Origin: Corynebacterium striatum ATCC 6940
Lineage (GTDB): Bacteria; Actinomycetota; Actinomycetes; Mycobacteriales; Mycobacteriaceae
DNA: 33,534 bases
Direction of reading: 5' to 3'
NCBI RefSeq assembly: GCF_000159135.1
Contig: NZ_GG667524.1
Span: forward strand, 68,072 to 101,605
Both the position numbers and the translations under genes were made by a program. The notes below the pieces were generated by a model, which saw nothing but the letters and a program-made list of their open reading frames with translations, was not told the origin of the DNA and did no database searches. Shown here piece after piece: positions 1-8,209 of the stretch; within the stretch, counting starts at the first letter, position 1, and every line of letters starts with the position of its first letter.

Positions 1-2
1 TC

Positions 3-116
3 TTCGATAACCCGCAGCACGCGTACACCAAGGCGCTGCTGTCCGCTATCCCTATCCCGGATCCTGCCGTGGAACGCAACCGCAAGCGGGTGATCTACGA
101 GGAACATGCCTCTTAG
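3..116 (+). CDS. Peptide-type ABC transporter ATP-binding protein, C-terminal fragment
   Basis: This is a partial gene that runs off the left edge of the window. Only the last 37 residues and the TAG stop are visible. The frame reads FDNPQHAYTKALLSAIPIPD, the conserved C-terminal signature of Opp/Dpp-type ATPases (a P-H-P-Y-T-x-x-L-L-x-A-x-P pattern) that follows the nucleotide-binding domain. The next gene downstream, 78 bases away on the same strand, encodes the matching lipoprotein binding protein, so an oligopeptide, dipeptide or nickel-type importer is likely. The catalytic motifs lie outside the window, so neither the substrate nor the exact subunit (DppD- or DppF-like) can be told. Confidence 0.8.
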   Translation, partial: FDNPQHAYTKALLSAIPIPDPAVERNRKRVIYEEHAS

Positions 117-194
117 AACCCCCGCGCTCGACCTAAAACTCAATATTTCATCTCTTTGTAATTCCTCCCCCCTCCCACAAGGAAGATTCGAACC

Positions 195-1868
195 ATGAAC
201 CTAAAACTCCGTAATGCTACGTTGGCGGTCATCGCTGCCTCCGCTCTCGTCATCTCCGGCTGCTCTAGCAGCGATTCAGAATCCTCGGGCGAAGCCATCG
301 ACGTCAAGCTCGACGGTTCCTACAATCCAAAGGACCGCTCCGAGCTGAAGGAAGGCGGCGAACTTCGCCTGGCACTGGAAGAGCTGTCCCAGCAGGCAAA
401 CCGATTCCACGCCGACGGCACCCGGTATACCAGCGACGTGTGGAAGTACTACAACCCGCAAATCGGGCTTTTCGACGGCTCCGGTGAGTTCCACCCCAAC
501 AACGACTACATCACCGACATCAAAGAAGAGGAGAAGAACGGCAAGACCGTCATCACCTACACCATCCACGACAAGGCCCAGTACAACGATGGCACGCCGA
601 TTGACTGGAAGTCCTTCGAGCACACCTGGAAGTACAACAACGGCGAGGATAAGTCCCTCAATGTCTCCAGCACCGAAGGTTACAATCTCATCGAGTCTGT
701 GACCAAGGGCGAGACCGACAAGCAAGCTGTGGTCACCTACAAGCAGGCCTACCCATGGTGGGAGGGCCTGTTCAACTTCTTGCTTCCTCCGCAGGTCGAC
801 TCCGCAGAGAAGTTCAACAAGGCATACCTGGGCGAGCTGCGCCCAGAGTGGGGTGCTGGCCCATACAAGGTCGACAACGTCGACTTCGTCGGTGGCACGG
901 TTTCCTTCGTGCCAAACGAAAAGTGGTGGGGCGACAAGCCATTCCTCGACAAAGTCACCTACCGCCAGATGGAAGACCAAGCCTCCATCAATGCCTTCAA
1001 AGCAGGCGAAATCGACGCCACCGGCGTGGGCAATAAGGATCGTCTAGCTGCGGTTAAGGACATGAATGATATTGAGATCCGCACCGCAATGTCGCCTTCT
1101 AACTCCCTGTTCGTTCTCAACTCTGGCAACGAGATCCTGAAGGACATCAAGGTCCGCGAGGCAGTGCTGACCGGCATCGACCGCTCCCAGCTGGCCGCCA
1201 TCCGCTTCAACGGTCTCGACGGTTACAAGGAAGAACTGCCGGGCTCCCTCAATCTCTATCAGACCCAGAAGGGCTACGAGGACAACGTTGGTGCCGTCGT
1301 GAAGTTCGATGCCGAAAAGGCCAAGTCGCTGCTGGACGAAGCCGGCTGGAAGGAAGGAGCCGACGGAATCCGCGAGAAGAGCGGCAAGAAGCTTTCGATG
1401 CGCTATACCCTGCTGGGTGACAGCGTCATTTCCAAAGCACTGGCCACTGCAACGCAGAAGATGCTCAAGGACATCGGAATCGATCTGAAGGTCGAAGAGC
1501 GTCCTTCCTCCGACTTCTCGGAGATCGCCACCAAGAAGGATTTCGATATCTTCCCAATGGGGTTTTCCTCCGGTGATCCATTCGGCATCGCGTACTTTGG
1601 TCAGATCTACCGCTCCGACTCCGAGCTGAACAAGTCCGGCACCGGTACCCCGGAGATGGATAAGAAGATCGAGGAGCTGGCCAAGATCGCAGATCCTGAC
1701 GAGCAGATCAAGAAGGGCAACGAGCTGGAGCGTGAGGCCCTGTCCACCTATGGCATCATGCCTATCTACAACGGCCCGGCCATGGTAGCTACCAGCCCGA
1801 AGCTAGCTAACTTCGGAGCTAACTCCTTCGCAGTACTTGAGGTCGAAAACATCGGCTACACCGAGTAA
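195..1868 (+). CDS. ABC transporter substrate-binding lipoprotein, family 5 (peptide/dipeptide type)
   Basis: The 557-residue protein begins with a lipoprotein signal peptide: Lys/Arg near the N-terminus, a hydrophobic stretch at about residues 8–20, and the lipobox I-S-G-C with the lipidated Cys at residue 23. A Ser/Asp-rich tether follows, then a full-length SBP_bac_5 fold from about residue 50 to the end. Typical family features are the early YYNPQIG segment, DNVDF-VGG-VSFVPNEKWWG, and a late IGIDLKVEERPSSDF. A good Shine-Dalgarno (AAGGAAG) lies about 9 bases before the ATG. It should capture a peptide-like ligand outside the membrane and hand it to a permease whose ATPase ends just upstream. 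A strong terminator follows at once, so it is the last gene of the operon. The ligand cannot be deduced. Confidence 0.9.
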   Translation: MNLKLRNATLAVIAASALVISGCSSSDSESSGEAIDVKLDGSYNPKDRSELKEGGELRLALEELSQQANRFHADGTRYTSDVWKYYNPQIGLFDGSGEFHPNNDYITDIKEEEKNGKTVITYTIHDKAQYNDGTPIDWKSFEHTWKYNNGEDKSLNVSSTEGYNLIESVTKGETDKQAVVTYKQAYPWWEGLFNFLLPPQVDSAEKFNKAYLGELRPEWGAGPYKVDNVDFVGGTVSFVPNEKWWGDKPFLDKVTYRQMEDQASINAFKAGEIDATGVGNKDRLAAVKDMNDIEIRTAMSPSNSLFVLNSGNEILKDIKVREAVLTGIDRSQLAAIRFNGLDGYKEELPGSLNLYQTQKGYEDNVGAVVKFDAEKAKSLLDEAGWKEGADGIREKSGKKLSMRYTLLGDSVISKALATATQKMLKDIGIDLKVEERPSSDFSEIATKKDFDIFPMGFSSGDPFGIAYFGQIYRSDSELNKSGTGTPEMDKKIEELAKIADPDEQIKKGNELEREALSTYGIMPIYNGPAMVATSPKLANFGANSFAVLEVENIGYTE

Positions 1869-1882
1869 AACCTCAGCCGCAA

Positions 1883-1950
1883 ACAAAAAGCTGGCTCCGC
1901 TCAATGACTCGTTGACAATGAGTCATTGAGCGGAGCCAGTTTTTTGTTTT
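1883..1950. terminator. Strong bidirectional intrinsic terminator
   Basis: Two perfect 20-base arms (1891–1910 and 1920–1939) enclose a 9-base loop. A T-rich tract follows on the plus strand (1940–1950) and an A-rich tract precedes it (1881–1889), so it can stop transcription from both sides. It separates the convergent binding-protein gene and SPFH gene, whose stop codons are 15 and 21 bases away. Confidence 0.93.
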
Positions 1951-1960
1951 AGTAATCGCC

Positions 1961-3082
1961 TTAGTTATCGCCCTTGAGCTGGTCACGCAGCTCGTCGAAA
2001 TACTGGCGTGCCGTCTGCGGTGCCTTGCTCTGTGGTGCACCGTCGGCGTACGGCGGCTGCTCAATAGCTTGAGCGCTCTGTTGGGCTTGCTGCTGCGCCT
2101 CGCGCGCCGCCTGCTGCGCGCGCTGTACATTCTGCGCACGCAGCTGCTCCAAGCGCTCGCGCTGCTCACGGTCGAGTCCACCAGAGGCTTCATTGTTAAT
2201 AGCCTGAGTCGACAGCAGTACGTCGCGCATGCCGCCGAAGAGGTCTTGCATGCCACCTGGGTTGGACGGCATGTAAAGGACGTTGGTGTGTGAGCGATCT
2301 GCCACATCGACCATCGCGTCCAGGTACTGGGAAACCAGCATCAGGGTCTCTGGGTTTTCCTGAACGCCTGCAGCACGCAGCATCTCGTACTGCTGCGCGA
2401 TACCCTCAACAATTTCCTTACGCTGCTCAGCCACGCCGCGACCCTGCAGCTTCTTAGCCTCAGCGGCACCTTCGGCTTCCTTAACCACGCGAATCTTCTC
2501 CGCCTCAGCCTGTGCGATAGCCGCCTCACGCTCACGCTGCGCAGCGTTAATGGAGTTCATCGACTCGCGCACGCGGGTATCCGGACGAATATCGGTAACC
2601 AGGGTGTTCACGAAGTGCCAGCCATATGCAGCCATGTTGTCGCGCAGCGACATCGCAACGTTCTGCGCGATGGTGTCCTTCGAAGAGAAGGAATCATCCA
2701 GGTCCATGTTCGCCACGGAGGAGCGAACGTTGTCCTGGACATAAGCCACGATCTGCTGTTCGTGGTTGGAGAGCATGTAGTAGGCCTCGCGCTCACGGCC
2801 TTGCACAACCTCGTATTGGACGGCGACCGGAATCTGTACGAAGACGTTGTCCTTGGTCTTGGTCTCCACCATGACATCGAGCTGGCGCACCTGCAAGCTG
2901 ATCTTGTCGCGCACGCGATCAACCCACGGCAGCTTGAAGTGCAGGCCAGCGTGCGCCACGGTCACGAACTTACCCAGGCGTTCCACAATGGCAGCCTCAC
3001 GGGTGCGCACGATGTAGTAACCATCGAAAATGGTCAAAACAATCGCCAGCAGCACAACACCAACAAAAAACATTCCGAACAT
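1961..3082 (-). CDS. SPFH/band-7 domain membrane protein (stomatin/QmcA type)
   Basis: A 373-residue protein with one N-terminal membrane segment (about residues 4–22) followed by a band-7 domain. Diagnostic pieces are YYIVRTREAAIVERLGKF, GLHFKLPWVDRV, QLDVMVETKTKDNVFV and the later Ala/Glu-rich QREREAAIAQAEAEKIRVV coiled coil. The C-terminal third is rich in Gln and Ala and probably disordered. Proteins of this family oligomerise into ring or cage-like scaffolds on the membrane and often affect membrane protease activity. The specific client here is unknown. The start is ATG behind a clear GAGGAAG. No NfeD partner gene lies beside it, which argues against the NfeD-coupled slipin subgroup. 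Confidence 0.88.
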   Translation of the reverse strand: MFGMFFVGVVLLAIVLTIFDGYYIVRTREAAIVERLGKFVTVAHAGLHFKLPWVDRVRDKISLQVRQLDVMVETKTKDNVFVQIPVAVQYEVVQGREREAYYMLSNHEQQIVAYVQDNVRSSVANMDLDDSFSSKDTIAQNVAMSLRDNMAAYGWHFVNTLVTDIRPDTRVRESMNSINAAQREREAAIAQAEAEKIRVVKEAEGAAEAKKLQGRGVAEQRKEIVEGIAQQYEMLRAAGVQENPETLMLVSQYLDAMVDVADRSHTNVLYMPSNPGGMQDLFGGMRDVLLSTQAINNEASGGLDREQRERLEQLRAQNVQRAQQAAREAQQQAQQSAQAIEQPPYADGAPQSKAPQTARQYFDELRDQLKGDN

Positions 3083-3197
3083 TGGTTCTTCCTCTCGTCC
3101 ATTTTTCGTTCAATTCTTGATTCCTCCTCACCTTTCCACACCTTAAATAAGTGCGCGAGCGGGAAAGAAAAATCTTAATGAAACTGCTATCGAACAA

Positions 3198-3248
3198 GAC
3201 AAGGGGCTAGGCAGCGGGGACCGACCCCGGGGGCCGGCCGGCGCAAAC
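3198..3248. repeat. GC-rich self-complementary tract downstream of the iminopeptidase gene
   Basis: Between the SPFH and iminopeptidase genes lies a run of CCGACCCCGGGGGCCGGCCGG-like sequence that can fold in several registers (for example GGGG/CCCC and CCGGCC palindromes). It lies just past the stop codon of the minus-strand iminopeptidase gene and could act as its terminator, but only a weak T-rich tail follows. I cannot choose one structure. Confidence 0.35.
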
Positions 3249-3255
3249 GGGCGTT

Positions 3256-4500
3256 CTAGTGGTCATCAACCAAGCGGAAGAGCTCGCCCAGAATGCCCTC
3301 GCCGTCGTGGCCGATTCCGTTGTGTTGGAACTTGTTGGTCACCATTGGGCGCAGGTCACGGTAGGCACTAGCGGTCTGCATCGACTCTTCGAAGGGCACG
3401 AAGATGTCATCCAGATAGACAGCTGCGGCGGCCTGCACTTCGGCGTTGCCCAATGCCGCGGCGTCGTAAGGCGCGGCGTCCCACTCAAGCTGCGCCAACG
3501 CTTCTGCCGAATCCTTGAAGGCAAGCAGCGCCGGATCCTCATCGAACTGCCACGGGAAGATGTGCTCGCCTGTCAGCCACGTGCCTGACTCAGCAAACTC
3601 CGGGAACTCCTCGCGCACGCGGTGCGCCGCCCAGCCCGTGACGTGCTGGCCGCCCACACTGCCATAGATGGATTCGTGGATGGCCGCATACAATGGCCCA
3701 CCCTGGAAGCTCACGCGAGCACCGACCTCGTGGAGGAAATCGGAGCGCAAGCGCTTCTCCCCACCCACGGTGCGGAAAGGCTCCTCAAGCAGGTAGCCCA
3801 GGGAATCGAATCCGGAGCCACGGCCCAGCTCGATGCCGATGGTGCGGAAGCGAAGCGAGCTCAAGCGCTCCCCAGTAGGCAAAACCTCCTGCGAGTTGTC
3901 CAGGTGATCGATGATTTCCGCGATGCGCTGCTGCGCGAAAGGTACGTAGTCGAAGAAGCGCTGTTGGCGCATCTTGAGCTTGGTGAACGTGGAACGATAA
4001 AGATCGTCTGCGCCCTTGTCCAAGGTCGGGAGGCCGCCGGTCAGGAAGGCCTTGTCCACAGACTCGGGGAACAAGGAGACGTAGCTCGTGATGCAAAATC
4101 CGCCAAAGGACTGGCCGAACAAAGACCACTTGTCGATGCCAAGGTACTCACGCAGCCGCTCCGCATCGCGCACGATGTTGTCCTGGCGCAGCAGTTTAAG
4201 GCGCTCGACGCTTAAGTCGGCGGCGTCGGAAAGCTCATCAATGCGATGGCTGCGGCCGGTGCCACGCTGGTCCATGAGGATCCAGCGGTAGCGCTCCAGG
4301 CCCTTGCCGATGACACCTGACGCCCCCAGTGGACGCGGGGCTGGGAAGCCTGGCCCGCCCTGGTTATAGAGAATGGCGGGCTTATCCGGGTCACCGATTT
4401 CACGAGCATAGAGCTCAAACGTGCCCTGTTGCGGGTCGTTGTAGTCCCACGGGACGGAAAGTGTGTGTTCTCTTACTGGGTATCCGAAACGACGAGTCAT
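3256..4500 (-). CDS. pip: Proline iminopeptidase, alpha/beta-hydrolase of peptidase family S33
   Basis: The 414-residue protein has the alpha/beta-hydrolase core with the oxyanion-hole motif NQGGPG at residues 46–51, DQRGTGRS at 77–84, and the nucleophile elbow G-Q-S-F-G-G with Ser131. A candidate catalytic His lies in the C-terminal G-I-G-H-D segment near residue 398. The large C-terminal cap and the length fit S33 prolyl aminopeptidases (EC 3.4.11.5), which remove N-terminal proline from peptides. No signal peptide is seen, so it is cytoplasmic. The ATG has no Shine-Dalgarno but sits exactly seven bases after TAAACT, as expected for leaderless transcription. The gene follows the pfl operon on the same strand, separated by a hairpin that overlaps its promoter. 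Other S33 hydrolases share these motifs, so substrate specificity is inferred. Confidence 0.85.
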   Translation of the reverse strand: MTRRFGYPVREHTLSVPWDYNDPQQGTFELYAREIGDPDKPAILYNQGGPGFPAPRPLGASGVIGKGLERYRWILMDQRGTGRSHRIDELSDAADLSVERLKLLRQDNIVRDAERLREYLGIDKWSLFGQSFGGFCITSYVSLFPESVDKAFLTGGLPTLDKGADDLYRSTFTKLKMRQQRFFDYVPFAQQRIAEIIDHLDNSQEVLPTGERLSSLRFRTIGIELGRGSGFDSLGYLLEEPFRTVGGEKRLRSDFLHEVGARVSFQGGPLYAAIHESIYGSVGGQHVTGWAAHRVREEFPEFAESGTWLTGEHIFPWQFDEDPALLAFKDSAEALAQLEWDAAPYDAAALGNAEVQAAAAVYLDDIFVPFEESMQTASAYRDLRPMVTNKFQHNGIGHDGEGILGELFRLVDDH

Positions 4501-4513
4501 GGATAAAAGTTTA
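4498..4513 (-). promoter_or_regulatory. Leaderless promoter of pip (-10 TAAACT, 7-base gap, ATG)
   Basis: On the minus strand TAAACT (4513–4508) is followed by seven bases and then the ATG at 4500. There is no Shine-Dalgarno. The hexamer lies inside the left arm of the terminator hairpin that closes the pfl operon. Confidence 0.55.
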
Positions 4514-4549
4514 GCGCCGCACCATAGTGGCGCAGCGCTAAAAACTTTT
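4505..4549 (-). terminator. Terminator of the pfl operon, overlapping the pip promoter
   Basis: A long imperfect inverted repeat has arms of about 19 and 21 bases (4505–4523 and 4529–4549) with a core of AGCGC/GCGCT plus flanking AAAAGTTT/AACTTTT. On the minus strand it ends in AAACTTTT, giving a short U tract. It begins about 20 bases after the pflA stop. Confidence 0.6.
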
Positions 4550-4569
4550 CTTATTCAGAGAAGACTCGT

Positions 4570-5439
4570 TTAGTAAACGGTGAATCCCTTCGCGCGGAAG
4601 ACGTCACGAATTGCTTCGATGTCCTCCGGCTTTGGCGGCTTCGTGTCCTCGAGGGTGTACGGATAGCCCAGTTCATGCCACTTATCAGCACCCATATTGT
4701 GGAACGGAAGCACCTCGATACGCTCGACGTTGTTGCTCCAACGCCCCACGATCTCGGCGACGTTTCGCACGTTTTCAGGGGAATCCGTAAGTCCTGGAAC
4801 CACAACAAAGCGGATCCACACCGGCTTACCCATCGCCGACAGCCGGTCACCGAAGTCGATAGTCGGCTGCAACTCGCGGCGGGTGACCAACTTGTAGGTT
4901 TCCTCGTCACCAGATTTAACGTCGAGGAGGACGAGGTCGATGTTTTCCAGGTCTTCGTCCCGCAGACGGGAGCCCAAGAAACCGGAGGTATCGATGGTGG
5001 TGTGAATACCAGCATCGTGGACTTCCTTGAGCACACGTCGCGTGAACGCAATCTGGAACAGCGGCTCGCCACCTGAGATGGTCAGTCCGCCACCGGAGGC
5101 TTTGAAGATGGGCTTGTAGCGCTTGATGCGCTTGACGACGTCCTCGATGCGCTCGAGGGTGCCCACCTTCATCTCCATGGTGTCAGGGTTGTGGCAGTAC
5201 TGACAGCGCAGCGGGCATCCGGACATGAACATCGTCATGCGAGTACCGGGACCATCGACGGAGGTTACTAGCTCCCAGGAATGTACGAGGGCGATGTCGC
5301 CAGTGCGACGTGCCTCCATGAGCTCTGGGCGCTTGATCTCGTCGAGGGAGTTATCGGTACCTAGGCCGGCGGCCGCTCCGCGCACCTTCTCGCCCGCTTG
5401 GGGGTCGAGGTGCACCACTCCAGTAATGCCATCAGCCAT
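4570..5439 (-). CDS. pflA: Pyruvate formate-lyase activating enzyme (radical SAM)
   Basis: A 289-residue radical-SAM protein. The cluster motif C-x3-C-x2-C is at Cys75, Cys79 and Cys82 (SGCPLRCQYCHNPDTM), preceded by the family hallmark SVDGPG and followed by the SAM-binding GGGLTISGGEP. It uses a 4Fe-4S cluster and S-adenosylmethionine to install the glycyl radical on pyruvate formate-lyase. Compared with E. coli PflA it carries about 45 extra N-terminal residues before the core. The ATG lies three bases after the stop of the small glycyl-radical gene, so the two are surely co-translated. Here its target glycine should be Gly58 of that small protein, since the large subunit has no such domain. 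Confidence 0.94.
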   Translation of the reverse strand: MADGITGVVHLDPQAGEKVRGAAAGLGTDNSLDEIKRPELMEARRTGDIALVHSWELVTSVDGPGTRMTMFMSGCPLRCQYCHNPDTMEMKVGTLERIEDVVKRIKRYKPIFKASGGGLTISGGEPLFQIAFTRRVLKEVHDAGIHTTIDTSGFLGSRLRDEDLENIDLVLLDVKSGDEETYKLVTRRELQPTIDFGDRLSAMGKPVWIRFVVVPGLTDSPENVRNVAEIVGRWSNNVERIEVLPFHNMGADKWHELGYPYTLEDTKPPKPEDIEAIRDVFRAKGFTVY

Positions 5440-5442
5440 TGT

Positions 5443-5694
5443 TTATGAACCCTGGTGGAAGGTACGGGAGATGACGTCGAGCTGCTGCTCCTTGGTGAGC
5501 TTGACGAAGTTCACTGCGTAGCCGGAAACACGAACGGTCAGGTTCGGGTACTTCTCTGGGTGCTCGACAGCGTCCTCGAGGGTTGCCTTATCCAGAACGT
5601 TGATGTTTGCGTGGTAGAGACCTGAGTTCATCTGGTGCTCGTCACGGTTTGCCTTCATGGCTGCAAGACGCTCGTCGAAGGTTGGGGTTGCCAT
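5443..5694 (-). CDS. grcA: Stand-alone glycyl-radical domain protein, small subunit of split pyruvate formate-lyase (GrcA-like)
   Basis: An 83-residue protein that is essentially only the C-terminal glycyl-radical domain of pyruvate formate-lyase. Residues 26–83 follow the PFL tail, with [18 protein letters not shown] and [15 protein letters not shown]. The radical glycine is Gly58 in R-V-S-G-Y. Residues 1–25 are a short charged, probably helical leader with no counterpart in PFL. The start has a strong AAGGAG six bases before the ATG, so it is translated independently. E. coli YfiD (GrcA) has the same domain and restores PFL cleaved by oxygen, but there the main enzyme keeps its own domain. 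Here the partner enzyme lacks it, so this protein should be an obligate subunit rather than a spare part. Confidence 0.9.
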   Translation of the reverse strand: MATPTFDERLAAMKANRDEHQMNSGLYHANINVLDKATLEDAVEHPEKYPNLTVRVSGYAVNFVKLTKEQQLDVISRTFHQGS

Positions 5695-5753
5695 GGTTTT
5701 CTCCTTGAAATTGGTTGAGGTTGGTTTGGGAAACTTGATTGACTGCAGGTGGC

Positions 5754-7844
5754 TTACTCGGACTCCATGATGAAGCCTGCATCCAGAACCCCCACCAGGT
5801 TGTCGATGCGCTCCTCCGGAGTGCGGCCGAGACCAGACGGGGTGATGGTGTTGGTCAGCGAGATGCCATCCAGCGCATCCTTGTAGTCCAGCTTGCCCAC
5901 GGACAGCATGGAAGCGACCATGCCGTGGCTGTCGGCGCCGTTTTCTGGGTTAGCACCTGGTGCGAACGGGGTACCAGCCTTGTGGCCGGATGGGAAGGCA
6001 CCGGTTGCCTTGCCGTAGACCACGTTGGAGGTAATGGTCAGAACGGACTGGGTTGGGATTGCGTTGCGGTACATCGGGATGGCCTTAATCTTTGCCATCA
6101 CGGTGTGGACGATGGTGGCGGCGATGTCATCGGCGCGGTCATCGTCGTTGCCGTAGAACGGGAAGTCGCCCTCGGTCTTGTAGTCCACAATCAGGCCGGT
6201 CTCGTCACGCACTGGGTAAACCTTTGCGTACTTGATGGCGGACAGGGAGTCAGCAACGATGGACAGACCTGCGATGCCGCAGCCCATGGAGCGGACGATG
6301 TTGGAGTCGTGCAGAGCCATCTCGATTGCCTCGTAAGCGTACTTATCGTGGCAGAAGTGGATGATGTTCAGTGCCTCGACGTAGGTGCCGACTACCCAGT
6401 CCAGCATCTCTTCGTACTTCTTCCAGACTTCGTCGAAGTCCAGTGGGCCGTCGCCCTGGATTGCGTCGTAGCCTTCGACGACCTGCTTGCCGGTGACCTC
6501 GTCACGACCGCCGTTGATAGCGTAGAGCAGGGCCTTTGCAGCGTTAACGCGAGCGCCGAAGAACTGCATCTGCTTGCCAACTTCCATCGGGGAAACACAG
6601 CAAGCAATCGCTGCGTCATCGCCCCACTGCTCACGAATCTGCTTGTCAGACTCGTACTGGATGGAAGAAGTGGTGATCGAGATGTGCGCACAGAACTTCT
6701 TGTAGCCCTCTGGCAGTGCTGGGTCCCAGAAGATAGTGATGTTCGGCTCTGGTGATGGGCCAAGGTTGACCAGGGTCTGCAGCAGACGGAAGGAAGTCTT
6801 GGTGACCATGTGGCGGCCGTCGTTGCCGAAGCCAGCGTCGGACCAGGTTGCCCAGTATGGGTCACCGGAGAAGATCTGGTCGTAGTCCTCGGTGCGCAGG
6901 AAGCGGACGATGCGCAGCTTCAGGACGAGCTGGTCGATGATTTCCTGTGCATCCTCTTCAGTGATGAGGCCGGCTGCGAGGTCGCGCTCGAAGTAGCAGT
7001 CGAAGAATGCGGACAGGCGGCCGATGGACATTGCGGCGCCGTCCTGGGATTTGATGGAAGCCAGGTAGCCGAAGTAGGTCCACTGGACTGCCTCATGAGC
7101 AGTCTTTGCAGGGCCGGAAATGTCAAAGCCGTAGGACTCTGCCATGATCTTGAGTTTCTTCAGGGCCTTGATCTGCTCTGCGTGCTCTTCACGGTAGCGT
7201 GCCCAGTGCTCGCTGAAGCCCAGGTCGCCGACCTCGTGCTTCTTAGCTTCCTTTTCGGCGATGAGGTAGTCAACGCCGTAGAGGGCGACACGACGGTAGT
7301 CACCGATGATGCGGCCGCGGCCGTATGCGTCAGGCAGACCGGTGATGATGTGTGATGATCGGGCAGCACGGATGCGCGGAGTGTAGATGTCGAAGACGGC
7401 ATCGTTGTGGGTCTTGCGATAGCGAGTGAAGATCTTCTTGATCTCAGCCTCTGGCTCCTTGCCCGCTTCGCGGATGGCCTGCTCGACCATGCGCCAACCA
7501 CCGTTCGGCATCATGGCACGCTTCAACGGGGTGTCGGTCTGCAGCCCGACGATGACGTCATCGTCCTCTGATATGTAGCCGGCTGGGAAAGCGTCGATGT
7601 CGGTTGGGGTGTGAGTGTCGACATCGAAAATGCGCTTTTGGCGCTCTACTGACAGGTAGTCCTTTTCGAGGGTGTCCCACGTGCGCTGAGTCTTTTCGGT
7701 TGGGCCCGCGAGGAAGGAAGCGTCTCCATCGTACGGAGTGTAGTTGCGCTGGATGAAGTCCCTGACGTTGATGCCTTCAGCCCATGGGCCAGGCTCGAAT
7801 CCCTTCCAGGCTTCAAACTGCAGCGGTTGCGTTGCGGTGGTCAC
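5754..7844 (-). CDS. pflB: Formate C-acetyltransferase large subunit lacking the glycyl-radical domain
   Basis: Pyruvate formate-lyase converts pyruvate and CoA to formate and acetyl-CoA. The 696-residue protein matches PFL from the N-terminus ([20 protein letters not shown]) through the catalytic pair Cys415–Cys416 ([11 protein letters not shown]. coli Cys418–419) and the late [18 protein letters not shown]. It then stops after [10 protein letters not shown], just where full-length PFL continues into its radical domain; E. coli PflB is about 760 residues. The missing part is encoded by the next gene, 59 bases downstream. An upstream GTG at 7871 would give 705 residues, but GTG 7844 has AAGAAGGGAG at ideal spacing and fits the family N-terminus better. 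The operon order is pflB–grcA–pflA. Confidence 0.93.
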   Translation of the reverse strand: MTTATQPLQFEAWKGFEPGPWAEGINVRDFIQRNYTPYDGDASFLAGPTEKTQRTWDTLEKDYLSVERQKRIFDVDTHTPTDIDAFPAGYISEDDDVIVGLQTDTPLKRAMMPNGGWRMVEQAIREAGKEPEAEIKKIFTRYRKTHNDAVFDIYTPRIRAARSSHIITGLPDAYGRGRIIGDYRRVALYGVDYLIAEKEAKKHEVGDLGFSEHWARYREEHAEQIKALKKLKIMAESYGFDISGPAKTAHEAVQWTYFGYLASIKSQDGAAMSIGRLSAFFDCYFERDLAAGLITEEDAQEIIDQLVLKLRIVRFLRTEDYDQIFSGDPYWATWSDAGFGNDGRHMVTKTSFRLLQTLVNLGPSPEPNITIFWDPALPEGYKKFCAHISITTSSIQYESDKQIREQWGDDAAIACCVSPMEVGKQMQFFGARVNAAKALLYAINGGRDEVTGKQVVEGYDAIQGDGPLDFDEVWKKYEEMLDWVVGTYVEALNIIHFCHDKYAYEAIEMALHDSNIVRSMGCGIAGLSIVADSLSAIKYAKVYPVRDETGLIVDYKTEGDFPFYGNDDDRADDIAATIVHTVMAKIKAIPMYRNAIPTQSVLTITSNVVYGKATGAFPSGHKAGTPFAPGANPENGADSHGMVASMLSVGKLDYKDALDGISLTNTITPSGLGRTPEERIDNLVGVLDAGFIMESE

Positions 7845-8022
7845 TGTTGTGACTCCCTTCTTGTTTGACACGTTTCATTCAAGTGAGTCGGGGCGCCATG
7901 CCGCTAGTTCCTGTCACTGTGTCGCGGAGTTGTATTTCAAACTCGGGCTTCACCATCTGAGCGACGAGCGCCTCTTGTCTCCAAGTTTAGAAGCCGTGAC
8001 TGCACCCCTCCTACTTGAGAAA

Positions 8023-8040
8023 ATGTGCAACAGGGCACAT
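8023..8040. promoter_or_regulatory. CRP/FNR-family-type palindrome upstream of pflB
   Basis: ATGTGC-N6-GCACAT is a perfect inverted repeat with the 16-base core TGTGC-N6-GCACA. It has the geometry of the corynebacterial GlxR site (TGTGA-N6-TCACA) with one symmetric change. It is centred about 54 bases upstream of the start site implied by the TAAACT hexamer, which suits an activator. Confidence 0.5.
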
Positions 8041-8103
8041 CCGTAACAAATCAGCCCTCTTGCAGGTCACCCCTTTCAAAAAAGACGTATATACCGTTTA
8101 TAT

Positions 8104-8122
8104 CGGGGGTATTTTGCCCCCG
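8104..8122. repeat. Six-base-pair GC hairpin, CGGGGG-N7-CCCCCG
   Basis: A perfect inverted repeat with a 7-base loop. No T tract follows on either strand, so it does not look like a standard terminator. It lies between the pfl promoter region and the end of the DUF4230-like gene. Confidence 0.4.
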
Positions 8123-8142
8123 AACGTGAGTTTCCACACGTT
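8123..8142. repeat. Palindrome AACGTG-N8-CACGTT
   Basis: Perfect 6-base arms with an 8-base spacer, immediately adjoining the GC hairpin. It could be a regulator site for the pfl operon, but it matches no motif that I recognise. Confidence 0.35.
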
Positions 8143-8175
8143 AAATTGATAGATTTTTTATCACCAAACGAGCAA

Positions 8176-8195
8176 GGGGCCGCCGTAGCGACCCC
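8176..8195 (-). terminator. Possible weak terminator of the 8210–8800 gene
   Basis: On the minus strand an eight-pair stem (GGGGTCGC/GCGGCCCC, one G-T wobble) with a 4-base loop starts 14 bases after the stop codon. Only a loose T-rich tail follows, so termination is uncertain. Confidence 0.4.
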
Positions 8196-8209
8196 ATAAT
8201 TTCCCACCC

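Larger units (their letters stand above)
7845..8209 (-). promoter_or_regulatory. pfl operon control region
   Basis: This 365-base stretch has no convincing gene. On the minus strand it holds AAGAAGGGAG (ribosome site of pflB), a candidate -10 TAAACT at 7989–7984, a CRP/FNR-type palindrome at 8023–8040, a GC hairpin at 8104–8122, and a second palindrome at 8123–8142. I see no canonical FNR site (TTGAT-N4-ATCAA). Confidence 0.5.

Noticed and set aside
5695..5753. The pflB/grcA split as a frameshift or sequencing error
   Set aside because: The two genes are separated by 59 bases with a stop, a strong AAGGAG ribosome site and a new N-terminal leader on the small protein. A single-base error cannot create this arrangement.
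5739..6755. A 338-codon open frame on the plus strand opposite pflB
   Set aside because: It mirrors the pflB coding sequence, and the predicted protein has low-complexity Val/Gly/Asp/His runs with no recognisable motif.
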